Shown here: one piece after another, positions 20,156 to 27,194 of the stretch | Position numbering within the stretch: the stretch's first letter is position 1 | How the letters are laid out: each line of letters starts with the position of its first letter | From: a virus | Virus record (IMG/VR): IMGVR_UViG_3300028423_001119 | Span: 1 to 37,245 of that record | Strand: one strand, 5' to 3' | DNA: 37,245 bases | Notes under the pieces: model-generated | Database searches by the model: none | What the model saw: the letters and a program-made list of their open reading frames with translations, nothing else | What the model was told of the DNA's origin: nothing | Made by a program: the position numbers and the translations under genes

Positions 20156-20163
20156 TATTTATC
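20156..20163 (-). promoter_or_regulatory. T4-type late promoter box (GATAAATA)
   Basis: The minus strand reads TTTGATAAATACT upstream of the 149-residue virion gene. The box is identical to those at 9672 and 29379. It argues against the upstream TTG start, whose first codons overlap it. Confidence 0.7.
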
Positions 20164-20183
20164 AAAGTTTAAAAAATGGGTTA

Positions 20184-20381
20184 TTATGCTGTGATTTTTT
20201 TGATGTATTCAGCATAGCGTTTGCCGTTGACTTCTTTGTAAATGTATTCAACTTTTTCGCCAACTTTGAAGTCGCCCTTGTGTTCAAATAATATATCTAT
20301 TAACCCAGTGGTCCACTGATCAGGTCTTATGACATTGTATTTTCTTTTTTTGTTATAAACATAAATCGTCCCTGTAAACAT
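20184..20381 (-). CDS. Small protein of 65 residues, function unknown
   Basis: This short basic protein (MFTGTIYVYNKKRKYNVIRPDQWTT...) has alternating aromatic and Lys residues, perhaps a small beta-barrel of the SH3 type; that is a guess from the pattern. The ATG at 20381 has GGAG nine bases upstream. It has its own late-type box (ACTAAATA, 20408-20415) lying directly after the gp23 terminator, so it is transcribed separately from the capsid gene. The 18 bp before the next late promoter contain nothing else. Confidence 0.65.
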   Translation of the reverse strand: MFTGTIYVYNKKRKYNVIRPDQWTTGLIDILFEHKGDFKVGEKVEYIYKEVNGKRYAEYIKKITA

Positions 20382-20407
20382 TATTCAAACTCCACTTCAA
20401 GCTGACA

Positions 20408-20415
20408 TATTTAGT
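20408..20415 (-). promoter_or_regulatory. Variant late promoter box (ACTAAATA)
   Basis: The minus strand reads GACTAAATATGTC between the gp23 terminator and the 65-residue gene. Nearly the same 11-base string (AACTAAATATGTG) precedes the plus-strand tube-cap gene at 36616, which supports a real recurring element. Confidence 0.5.
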
Positions 20416-20419
20416 CATA

Positions 20420-20445
20420 AAAATAGGCCCCGCAGGGCCTATTTT
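20420..20445 (-). terminator. Strong rho-independent terminator after the capsid gene
   Basis: AAAATAGGCCC and GGGCCTATTTT form an 11-bp perfect stem with loop CGCA (plus strand). On the minus strand the stem is followed by a T run. It lies 16 bp past the gp23 stop, as expected for a very highly expressed gene. The A/T flanks on both sides would allow it to work in both directions. Confidence 0.85.
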
Positions 20446-20460
20446 AAAAATCAGTATCTC

Positions 20461-21627
20461 TTACGAGAAGCTTACGTTGCTGTTGGTAATTGCAACCTTA
20501 CCTAGGTAGTCGGCTGCGTTACCCAGCGACGATGCACTGTTGCTGAGTTCAACATAACCGTAGCGAGTCATAAAGCTCACAGTTGGTTCGAATGTTGATG
20601 GATCCAGCACAACGCCTGAGCTCATCAGTGGGATGTATGGGCAATAGAACGCTGCTGCGTCCGACTCACTTGTTCCCTTGTAGCCGATAAGCACTGGTGC
20701 ACTGTCGCTGCTATAAGTGTTTACATAAACCTTCATAGCGTTGTTCAGCGTACCAACCATCTTGGTGTTGGTTGGTGCTTCGAAAGTGCCTTCAGTAGTA
20801 CGTGCAAACGCACTTGTAGTAGCACTCTGTAGAATTGTTAGCGCGAATGGGCTAACAACGGCCCAGTTACCAGCGCCGCGACGTGTACGCTGTGCAATCA
20901 AGTTGCTTACTCTGTTGATCTGAACAGCAAGTGCTGCGTGCTCGTCACCAACAAAAGTAGCAGTACCGCTTACTGCTGCCTGATCGTAAGTTTCGCTGGC
21001 AGTGCCTGCTAGTGAAGCAAGACTTGACAGCACTTCTTGGTCGATTTCAGCAGTGATTTCTTGTGCAAGAGCAGCCATGATTTCTGCTTCTACATCAATA
21101 CCGTGCATTGCTTGAGCATCCTGTGCAGCTTCGAAAGTCCAACGTGCGCTGAGCTTACGAGTTTTTGCTTCCACAGTTTGCTTCAAGATCTGAATGCTTA
21201 GTCTGTTACCTGCTTCACCTTCCAGTGAAGAAGTAGCACTAGGAGCATCGTTTGATCCAGGCTTACCTGAATAGCTTTCAGCAATCTTGAATGGGCTTAG
21301 TGCTTCTTCACCTGCTGCTGCTCCGTTGCTTGTGTCACTGTAACGAACACGTAGTGTATGAATTTGACCAACTGGTCCTGTCATTGGCTGAACTCCAACG
21401 AGCTCGTTTGCAATAACTGTTGGCATAACACGTCTAATAACTGGTAGAATCACACGGTTTAGTGTTGCGATATTACCGGCAGAAGTAGCACCTGCAGTGG
21501 CACTTTCTTGAAGATACCTGCGTGTATTTTCAAGAGTTGAAGCCATAACTGCTTTCTTATTGCCTTGTAGGCCCTCAAGAAGTGCTGTCTTTGTGTCTTG
21601 CCAGCGACTTTCTAATAGTTCTGACAT
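20461..21627 (-). CDS. gp23: Major capsid protein gp23
   Basis: This is the main head shell subunit of T4-like phages (HK97 fold). Recognition rests on ESATAGATSAGNIATLNRVILPVIRRVMPTVIANELVGVQPM, IHTLRVRYSD, LSARWTFEAAQDAQAMHGID.EAEIMAALAQEI and the C-terminal MTRYGYVELSNSAS segments, quoted here in pieces. A gp21-type processing site (L-x-E) is visible as YLQE before SATAGAT, so the propeptide would be residues 1-41. At 388 residues it is well below T4 gp23 (521), as expected if the insertion domain is missing. The ATG at 21627 has AAGGAG upstream, and the gene follows gp22 by 11 bp. A strong terminator follows. The identification is very secure. Confidence 0.96.
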   Translation of the reverse strand: MSELLESRWQDTKTALLEGLQGNKKAVMASTLENTRRYLQESATAGATSAGNIATLNRVILPVIRRVMPTVIANELVGVQPMTGPVGQIHTLRVRYSDTSNGAAAGEEALSPFKIAESYSGKPGSNDAPSATSSLEGEAGNRLSIQILKQTVEAKTRKLSARWTFEAAQDAQAMHGIDVEAEIMAALAQEITAEIDQEVLSSLASLAGTASETYDQAAVSGTATFVGDEHAALAVQINRVSNLIAQRTRRGAGNWAVVSPFALTILQSATTSAFARTTEGTFEAPTNTKMVGTLNNAMKVYVNTYSSDSAPVLIGYKGTSESDAAAFYCPYIPLMSSGVVLDPSTFEPTVSFMTRYGYVELSNSASSLGNAADYLGKVAITNSNVSFS

Positions 21628-21638
21628 TTGATTTCTCC

Positions 21639-22733
21639 TTAACTCAATCCAGCTAGACGGCGTAAATCAACTACATTTCCGTCGTTAGCATTTTTATTGT
21701 CATTTATTTGTTGTCTGTTGCCTGTGATTTCTGTGCCTTCTGCTAATACTGCCTTCTGTCTTTCTGGACTGTTACCATTCATCACTGACGGTAGGTACTT
21801 GTCAAACGCAGAGCGTAGTCTGTTTGTTTGAACTGATTCCAGTAGATCTTTCATGATATCACCTTGCTCTCTTGACAGAGGAGCAGTGAGCTCATTGATT
21901 GTTTCTTTGCGTGACATTGACTCGTTGATTTTCTTAACCTCGTTTGTCTTTGATTCCGCAAGATTTATTGCTTTGGACGCTGCCTGCTTGGCCTGATCAA
22001 GTTGCTTGTTCTTGGATTCAAGAACTTTCACCAACTTAGATGTTTCTGACTTTTCATTGAGATAGCTGTGAGTGTATTCGTTTGAAAACGCTTCAAATAT
22101 CTTTCGTCCAAAGTCGTTTCTGCGTGCTTCTTCAATGTCTTCCTTCAGTGCCGAAATTTCTTTGTTAAGACCTTTTGATACTGTTTCAGACACTATAGCA
22201 GAACTCTTTTTGATAAAGTTTTTCTGTACTTTATCAAAATTCTCTCTGGCTTCTCTTACAAGGCGTACCTTGGTTTCTGCCAGGTCTTTTTTGTCTTCGT
22301 AAAACTCTGCAATTTCTTTTGAAAGTGACTCTACTACAAAGTCTTCAAGTGCAACAAACTTGTCAGCTGTTGCTTTTTGATCGCTGTGCAGTTCTTTGAT
22401 TTCTTTTGCTAGTGTTTCACTAACAAAGTTTTTAAGAAGATTTGCATTTTTGCGTTGTGCAACAGCATATTTTGCTTTTGCTTCTGCCAATTGTTTGCGA
22501 TCTTCTTGGAATTCTGCAATTTCTTCTGCAAGACGTTCACTCATCATATTATCAATGGCTTCTGCCATTGTATTCTTGTCGTGTTCATACTTTTTTGCAA
22601 ATTCTTCGCGTAATTCAGCAGTGACTTCAAGGCGATTTTCTTTCACCTTGTTGTTCCATGCTTCTTCAAGTTCCGAGCGCACTTCTTCCGAAAGTACATT
22701 GTTTTCAAAGAGTGATTTTAGTGCATCTAACAT
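21639..22733 (-). CDS. gp22: Prohead core scaffolding protein gp22
   Basis: This 364-residue, highly charged, almost wholly helical protein has long coiled-coil stretches rich in Glu, Lys and Ala (e.g. AKEIKELHSDQKATADKF, LAETKVRLVREARENFDK). It shows a repeating theme of 'EIAEF.EDRK.LAEAKAKY' about every 60 residues. It sits between the protease gene and the capsid gene, the position of T4 gene 22, whose product forms the core on which gp23 assembles and is then degraded by gp21. The ATG at 22733 follows a GAGAGG ribosome site. It ends in VVDLRRLAGLS. Identity is from position plus composition and is strong. Confidence 0.92.
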   Translation of the reverse strand: MLDALKSLFENNVLSEEVRSELEEAWNNKVKENRLEVTAELREEFAKKYEHDKNTMAEAIDNMMSERLAEEIAEFQEDRKQLAEAKAKYAVAQRKNANLLKNFVSETLAKEIKELHSDQKATADKFVALEDFVVESLSKEIAEFYEDKKDLAETKVRLVREARENFDKVQKNFIKKSSAIVSETVSKGLNKEISALKEDIEEARRNDFGRKIFEAFSNEYTHSYLNEKSETSKLVKVLESKNKQLDQAKQAASKAINLAESKTNEVKKINESMSRKETINELTAPLSREQGDIMKDLLESVQTNRLRSAFDKYLPSVMNGNSPERQKAVLAEGTEITGNRQQINDNKNANDGNVVDLRRLAGLS

Positions 22734-22748
22734 GTTATCCTCTCCTCG

Positions 22749-23372
22749 TTAGCGGAGTCCGCTTATTATTTTTAATAAGCTCTCTTTTAAATATTTTTGT
22801 GCCTTGTCGTCGTGTTGTGTTGCCTTTGCTATTTCCATTGCCTTATATCCGCCGCGTGCATTCATTAGATGCTCGTAGATCGGTGTAGGATATGCACCAG
22901 GGGCGCTAGGCTGAGCCACTACGTCCACAGTGATTATTTCAAAATCGGAAACTTCCCCGCTTCCGTCTTCTTTTACATTGCCTGATCCTCGCGACGAGAC
23001 ACCTAGTTTAACACTGCTTTCCAGCATTGTTCTCACTAGTTGTCCCATCGGAGTTGGTAGTATTTTCATTTTTCCGTAACCGTTTGGGCCATCCATCCAC
23101 ATTTCTGTGATCATATGACTTACACGGTCCAAGTTAATGTTAAGACCTTCTGGATGATCCACTTCGCCTAACACTGAGTATCCACTGGTAACCTGCTCGT
23201 TGAGAGTGGTGACAGCCCTGCCAATTTCGTTTACAGGATATACACGCTGGTTTGCATTGCGTACTCCTCCCTGTATACAAATACCTTTCATATACAGATC
23301 TTTCCCGTCATTAGCAGACTCAACTACCATTTTAGCCTGGTCGAAACTCAAATGTTCGTTTAGTGTTTTCAT
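22749..23372 (-). CDS. gp21: Prohead core maturation protease gp21
   Basis: This is a serine protease of the T4 prohead protease family (herpes-assemblin-like fold). It degrades the scaffold and trims gp23 after L/I-x-E sites. The catalytic pieces are visible: His73 in VLGEVDHPEG and Ser126/Ser127 in LGVSSRGSG, with Asp150 in EIITVDVVAQPSAPGAYP as a candidate third residue. The N-terminal MKTLNEHLSF and KGICIQGGVRNANQRVYP segments also fit the family. The length (207) is close to T4 gp21 (212). The gene lies 15 bp upstream of gp22, in the canonical order, with an AAAGG ribosome site before ATG 23372. A candidate target site is present in gp23 at residue 41. Confidence 0.95.
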   Translation of the reverse strand: MKTLNEHLSFDQAKMVVESANDGKDLYMKGICIQGGVRNANQRVYPVNEIGRAVTTLNEQVTSGYSVLGEVDHPEGLNINLDRVSHMITEMWMDGPNGYGKMKILPTPMGQLVRTMLESSVKLGVSSRGSGNVKEDGSGEVSDFEIITVDVVAQPSAPGAYPTPIYEHLMNARGGYKAMEIAKATQHDDKAQKYLKESLLKIISGLR

Positions 23373-23393
23373 AGTTGGCCTTTCTTTCTTGCC

Positions 23394-24467
23394 TTACTTT
23401 GCGCGGCTGCTTACTTTGTTAAGCGTGCTTGTTGCGCTTTTATCGGCAGTGTCCGGCTTGCCTTTCTTTTCGGCGCCGTGTCCTGGTTGAGACTTTTTGA
23501 ATCCAGTCTTACCAGCCTTTCCACCTGGAACATTTACATTACCTGTTTTCATGTCCTTTGGGGATTGGTCATTTAGTGCAGAACCTTTGATGTTACCGCC
23601 TGCGGCGCCTGCTTCACCTGTTTCAGTGGTGTCGTCGCGTGCGATATTCTGTGAAGTTCCGCCCATGTTGTTTGATCCAGCAACTGATGATTTTGTGTTT
23701 GTGCCGTTGTCGCCGCCGATGTTAGAACCTAGGTCGCCACCTTTCATCTTCTCGACATACTCACGCATTTCTTCGCTGCTTGACTTTTTTCTGTTCTTTT
23801 TCTTGTATGAACCTTCTTTTACATCATCGTCATCATCTGAATCCGTGTCGTCGTCGGAATCGGAATCTGAATCCATGTCATCGTCGGCGTCTGCGTCGGT
23901 ATCCATGTCTAAGTCCAGATCCATGTCGTCTTCACCAGTGTCGCCGTCGGCATCCATGTCCATGTCTACATCCATGTCGCTTTCGCTGTCATTGCTGTCA
24001 AGAAATTCTTCAAATTCCGCTTTTAACGCTTCCAGCTCGTCTTGAATATCCATTACACGGTCTTCCATGTCTTGGTCCTCGCCGCCGGCATCCATGCCCA
24101 TGTCGTCCATGCCCATGTCGTCGTCGCCGTCCATATCGTCCATATCCATGCCGTCCATATCCATGTCGTCCATATCCATGTCGTCCATGTCATCATCACC
24201 GTCCATGGAAATGTCTCCTAACATGTCGTCAGTGGGGTCAGCTTCGCCAAACAATGATTCTTCAAGATCATCGTCATCCATGTCATCGTCGTCCATGTCT
24301 TCGGTTTCGTCGATATCTTCGTCTTCGTCTTCTTCTTCTGTTAGAAGCGATTCATATATGTCTCTTGATTTTGCTACCACTATTTCATGAAATAGGTCTT
24401 CTGCTCCTTCGCGATCCTCGTTGATAAGGCGCTCTAGCATTTCTTCAAATTTACTACGATCAGTCAT
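23394..24467 (-). CDS. Acidic prohead core protein (gp67/gp68-like position), Asp-Met repeat
   Basis: I take the ATG at 24467 (MTDRSKFEEMLERLINEDREG) because AGGAG precedes it; the frame is open further upstream but has no ribosome site. Residues ~1-45 form a helix pair resembling prohead core protein gp68 (AEDLFHEIVVAKSRDIYESLL). Residues ~45-230 are extremely acidic, with tandem DMDDMD and DSDSD tracts, recalling the very acidic core protein gp67. Residues ~230-357 turn Gly/Lys-rich and basic (KKKNRKK near residue 243; GAEKKGKPD near the end). The gene lies directly upstream of gp21, where T4 has 67 and 68. A scaffold-core role is likely. Whether this is a functional merger of gp67 and gp68 is inference. 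Confidence 0.75.
   Translation of the reverse strand: MTDRSKFEEMLERLINEDREGAEDLFHEIVVAKSRDIYESLLTEEEDEDEDIDETEDMDDDDMDDDDLEESLFGEADPTDDMLGDISMDGDDDMDDMDMDDMDMDGMDMDDMDGDDDMGMDDMGMDAGGEDQDMEDRVMDIQDELEALKAEFEEFLDSNDSESDMDVDMDMDADGDTGEDDMDLDLDMDTDADADDDMDSDSDSDDDTDSDDDDDVKEGSYKKKNRKKSSSEEMREYVEKMKGGDLGSNIGGDNGTNTKSSVAGSNNMGGTSQNIARDDTTETGEAGAAGGNIKGSALNDQSPKDMKTGNVNVPGGKAGKTGFKKSQPGHGAEKKGKPDTADKSATSTLNKVSSRAK
24088..24193 (-). repeat. Tandem 12-15 bp repeat encoding Asp-Met tract
   Basis: Plus-strand units such as GTCCATATCCAT and GTCGTCCATGCC recur head to tail and encode the DMDDMDMDD segment of the acidic core protein. Units keep near-identical DNA, so slipped-strand length change is likely between relatives. 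Confidence 0.75.
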
Positions 24468-24501
24468 GTTATTCTCCTGTTTTGTGCAAGGCTGTCTATT
24501 A

Positions 24502-24509
24502 TATTTACA
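24502..24509 (-). promoter_or_regulatory. Possible late promoter box (TGTAAATA)
   Basis: The minus strand reads ATGTAAATATAATAG about 35 bp upstream of the ATG at 24467. The box keeps the TAAATA core of the other late boxes but has G at the second position. It lies in the 87-bp gap between the 202-residue gene and the core protein gene. Confidence 0.4.
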
Positions 24510-24554
24510 TTTAATTGAAAAAAGGGGGTGTAAATGGGCTAAAAACAGCACATT

Positions 24555-25163
24555 TTATGATTTTATAGGTTTAATGTTGAAATTTTGTGCAAAAATTTCA
24601 ACTGATTCGTGTGTTAAGTTGGATAACACCTTCAACTGTTCGGGTATAAAATCTACATCTCCTGTCAATCTAACATATTTAGTTTTTGGAAATTTTTTGA
24701 TACACATGTCAGTTTGCCTGGACCAGTTGCCATAATATGTGGCTCTGTCATTGTGTTTTTTATAATTTTTTGTATCACAATAGATGTTGTTTACATATTC
24801 ATTTTTTTTACCAAGACCCACATAATCAAAACCCAATATGTAGATAGTGTTGTATTCGTGTTCACTGGCTAACCACAGTGCAGTAGGTCCGCTGCTCCAG
24901 CCTTTGCTAGGTCTAAACAGATTTAACTCTTTTATTTTTTCAGTGTATTTGTTTGGATTAGTCCACACGCTGTGAGTTAAATGATATTGAGAATCCACAA
25001 TTTCGCTGATCATTTTGGTATCCACAGCTACTAGATAATCAGGAGCAAATGATCTATAGAGAGCATTGCATCCATATACTGTTCCGTGTTTTTTTAAATC
25101 TCTAGGGTCTATGATTTTTCTACTAGTGCCATTGCCTAATACAAAAGCAATTTTTTCAGACAT
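24555..25163 (-). CDS. DUF115/MptE-like or glycosyltransferase-like protein, 202 residues
   Basis: The N-terminus has a Rossmann-type glycine motif (FVLGNGTSR, residues 7-15) followed by YGCNALYRSFAPDYLVAVD and then WSSGPTALWLA and IYILGFDYVG. This order (GNG.S, a GCN..Y segment, PD..VAVD, a S/TG..A segment, a LGFD segment) is that of the DUF115/MptE-like and sialyltransferase-like group, in which the VxxD region binds substrate. The reaction is unknown: nucleotide-sugar or pterin chemistry are both possible. It is inserted between the small post-portal gene and the core gene, where T4 has no enzyme. The ATG at 25163 lies 3 bases after the previous stop with no clear ribosome site, suggesting translational coupling. 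Confidence 0.6.
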   Translation of the reverse strand: MSEKIAFVLGNGTSRKIIDPRDLKKHGTVYGCNALYRSFAPDYLVAVDTKMISEIVDSQYHLTHSVWTNPNKYTEKIKELNLFRPSKGWSSGPTALWLASEHEYNTIYILGFDYVGLGKKNEYVNNIYCDTKNYKKHNDRATYYGNWSRQTDMCIKKFPKTKYVRLTGDVDFIPEQLKVLSNLTHESVEIFAQNFNIKPIKS

Positions 25164-25166
25164 CAG

Positions 25167-25424
25167 TTAGATACCCTGTTGCGTTGCTTGCTGGGCCATG
25201 CCATTTATACCGTACATTTGTTTTACAAAATCCAATTCGTCCTGTTTGACTTTTTTATTCATGTCACTGGATTTTCTTGCACGATTGATATCTTTCAAGG
25301 ACAGCTTGGTCTTTCTTGTATCATTGACACTGATAATAGACTCGTCGTCAGACGGCTCATAGAAGTCATCTTCCTCTGGTTCCATTGTGTCTTTGTCAAA
25401 GTAAAACAGTTCTCTAAGTATCAT
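25167..25424 (-). CDS. Small acidic post-portal protein, 85 residues (gp67 position)
   Basis: The product begins MILRELFYFDKDTMEPEEDDFYEPSDDES, is acidic in its first half and basic-helical in its second (SLKDINRARKSSDMNKKVKQDEL). It follows the portal gene directly, the place of the small acidic core protein gp67 in T4, but sequence alone does not prove homology. A perfect late box (TATAAATA, 25430-25437) ends six bases before the ATG at 25424, leaving almost no leader and no ribosome site; the message may be leaderless, or the gene is read from the portal transcript. A second Met (residue 14, MEPEEDD) is an alternative start. Confidence 0.7.
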   Translation of the reverse strand: MILRELFYFDKDTMEPEEDDFYEPSDDESIISVNDTRKTKLSLKDINRARKSSDMNKKVKQDELDFVKQMYGINGMAQQATQQGI

Positions 25425-25429
25425 GTTAG

Positions 25430-25437
25430 TATTTATA
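25430..25437 (-). promoter_or_regulatory. Consensus T4 late promoter box (TATAAATA) over the portal stop codon
   Basis: The minus strand reads ACGATATAAATACTAACATG. The portal stop TAA (25435-25433) lies inside the box. This is an exact match to the T4 late consensus, placed to drive the head core genes from gp67-position protein onwards. Confidence 0.75.
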
Positions 25438-27193
25438 TCGTTTGAGAAGTTTCCGGGCCGCCGGCGCCAAGGTCTCCGGCATTCAAGTCTGCTCCTGTGT
25501 TAGTCTCAGGTGGTTCACCGTCAATAAGATCGCCTTCCATGCCTTCGTCGGGCAACTCTCCTTCTAGACCTCCAAGGTCACCTTCAAGACCAGCACCGCT
25601 GAGGCCAGCAGCACGCATTTCGCCACCTGGATCTCCTGACGTATCCAGTTCTTCTGCATTTTCTTCGCGCCACAGGCGTTCGTTTTCTGCTATTTCTTCT
25701 TCAGTGAGTCCAAGGAATCTCTTCATAGCAAATCTATTACTCATAAACGGTATAGCTTGCATCTGACCAAAAGTTCCTATTCTATTGTTGTCCAATTCAG
25801 CTTGTCTGTATGCTGCAAAGTTTTGCGGAGGTGTTAATTTGAGATCAAACATGGAAAAATCAAGATTGGCTCCTGACTTTTTCAAATACAGTTTGAATTC
25901 ACTGTTGAACACTTCTTCTATTAAGGATTGCAGACGTTGGCAATAGTTGTTGAATCTAAGCTCTTGAATATAAGCGGTGCCCACACGTCCATCATTGTAT
26001 TGACTAGCACCGTCATCTGCTCCAGTTGGTAGGTATGAACTTGGGATACGCAGTCCGCGTACCAACTTATTAGTAAAGTATCGTAGGTCATCAATTTCTC
26101 CTAGATTGGTACCACCGGGCAGTGTTTCAACTTTTGATCCTCTGCCTTCAGCAGTTTGTGGGAAGAAGTAATCCTCATTTATACTAAGGGGATTATATGA
26201 CGAATCAACAACATTCTGCCCTCCGCCGGTTTTGGAAGGAATTCTTCTTTGGTGTATTTCTGTTTTCACTCTTTCTACAAACTGCATAGCAAGGTGACTG
26301 GGCATGTTACCAACATCCACATAGAACACTCTGCGCTCAGGTGCACGCTGCACACGATAGATAATGATTGCATCTTCCAACAGTTCTTTTTGCTTGTAAA
26401 CCTTGAACACAGTTTCCAAGAGACTGTTGCCAAACGGATAGTTTTGATCCAATCCTTCGCTCATTGATATGTGGATCACATGGTTAGCATCCACATAGGT
26501 TTCACGTTCACCTTTTTCAAAGCGTGAAGCACCGGCAGCGGGTGTGCTGTTGCCTGTCATCGACTGTTGATTCACAGTTTGGTATCCAGGACCAACAGTG
26601 CCGCCAGGACCATAACTGTTGGTTGTGTTCAAAGGTGTAGCTTCTAACCCATCAAAAGCAAAGTTGAGATTGGTCATTACATACTGCTCTGGACGCTTGC
26701 CTTCGCTTTCGTTTACAATGATTTTGGTCACTTGACTTGGATCAACATGAAACCATTTGTATGTTTCTGGATCTCTAACAAAAAACTGATCGCCGTATTT
26801 GAAAGCATTTCTCAGTATTCTAAACATGCGTGTGTTAAACTCGTTGATTTTACACCATTTTTTCAAGTGCTCGCCAATGATTTTAACTTCTGCATTGGTT
26901 GCTTCTTTTTTGAAATCAATTGTGAAATTTGTATCGTTTTGTTTGTTTTGTTGACTTGTGAATTCACCTAGAATGTCCAATGCAGCGTTGACTTCGCTGT
27001 CACTGTCCATGGTATTGTATTGATTGTATCTTTCAATTCTGTTTGGCGATCCTATGTAAACATCAGGCAAGTGACTGCTGTAGTTAGAGGATGCAGGACC
27101 TGGATTGCTGTTACCCTTGCTGTTAAACGGACTGTAACTGCCATTGGTATTGCCTTGTGTAGGAACTGGAGTAAAATATCTTTTCCAACTCAT
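25433..27193 (-). CDS. gp20: Portal vertex protein gp20
   Basis: This is the dodecameric portal through which DNA is packaged and to which the neck and tail attach. Recognisable segments are PNRIERYNQYNTMDSDSEVNAALDILGEF (quoted as PNRIERYNQY and SEVNAALDIL), FKYGDQFFVRDPETYKWFHVDP, IYRVQRAPERRVFYVDVGNM, LPGGTNLGEIDDLRYF, RGLRIPSSYLPTG and a QLDNNRIG-type helix (QAELDNNRIGTFGQM). At 586 residues it is slightly longer than T4 gp20 (524). The C-terminal ~80 residues are low-complexity Gly/Asp/Glu-rich (GGLEGELPDEGMEGD). ATG 27193 has AGGAG eight bases before it and lies one base from the stop of the tape-measure gene, so the two are coupled. It heads the conserved head cassette. Confidence 0.96.
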   Translation of the reverse strand: MSWKRYFTPVPTQGNTNGSYSPFNSKGNSNPGPASSNYSSHLPDVYIGSPNRIERYNQYNTMDSDSEVNAALDILGEFTSQQNKQNDTNFTIDFKKEATNAEVKIIGEHLKKWCKINEFNTRMFRILRNAFKYGDQFFVRDPETYKWFHVDPSQVTKIIVNESEGKRPEQYVMTNLNFAFDGLEATPLNTTNSYGPGGTVGPGYQTVNQQSMTGNSTPAAGASRFEKGERETYVDANHVIHISMSEGLDQNYPFGNSLLETVFKVYKQKELLEDAIIIYRVQRAPERRVFYVDVGNMPSHLAMQFVERVKTEIHQRRIPSKTGGGQNVVDSSYNPLSINEDYFFPQTAEGRGSKVETLPGGTNLGEIDDLRYFTNKLVRGLRIPSSYLPTGADDGASQYNDGRVGTAYIQELRFNNYCQRLQSLIEEVFNSEFKLYLKKSGANLDFSMFDLKLTPPQNFAAYRQAELDNNRIGTFGQMQAIPFMSNRFAMKRFLGLTEEEIAENERLWREENAEELDTSGDPGGEMRAAGLSGAGLEGDLGGLEGELPDEGMEGDLIDGEPPETNTGADLNAGDLGAGGPETSQTI

Positions 27194-27194
27194 A

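Noticed and set aside
20067-20165. Longer N-terminus for the 149-residue gene from TTG 20165
   Set aside because: Its first codons overlap the GATAAATA promoter box, and a much better AAGGAG-ATG lies at 20066.
23780-24424. Plus-strand frame encoding Cys/Arg/Pro/His-rich repeats
   Set aside because: It is the antisense reading of the Asp/Met tandem repeat of the acidic core protein, with no start signal of its own.
24468-24551. N-terminal extension of the acidic core protein to ATG 24551
   Set aside because: It has no ribosome site and overlaps a possible late promoter box; AGGAG precedes the ATG at 24467.
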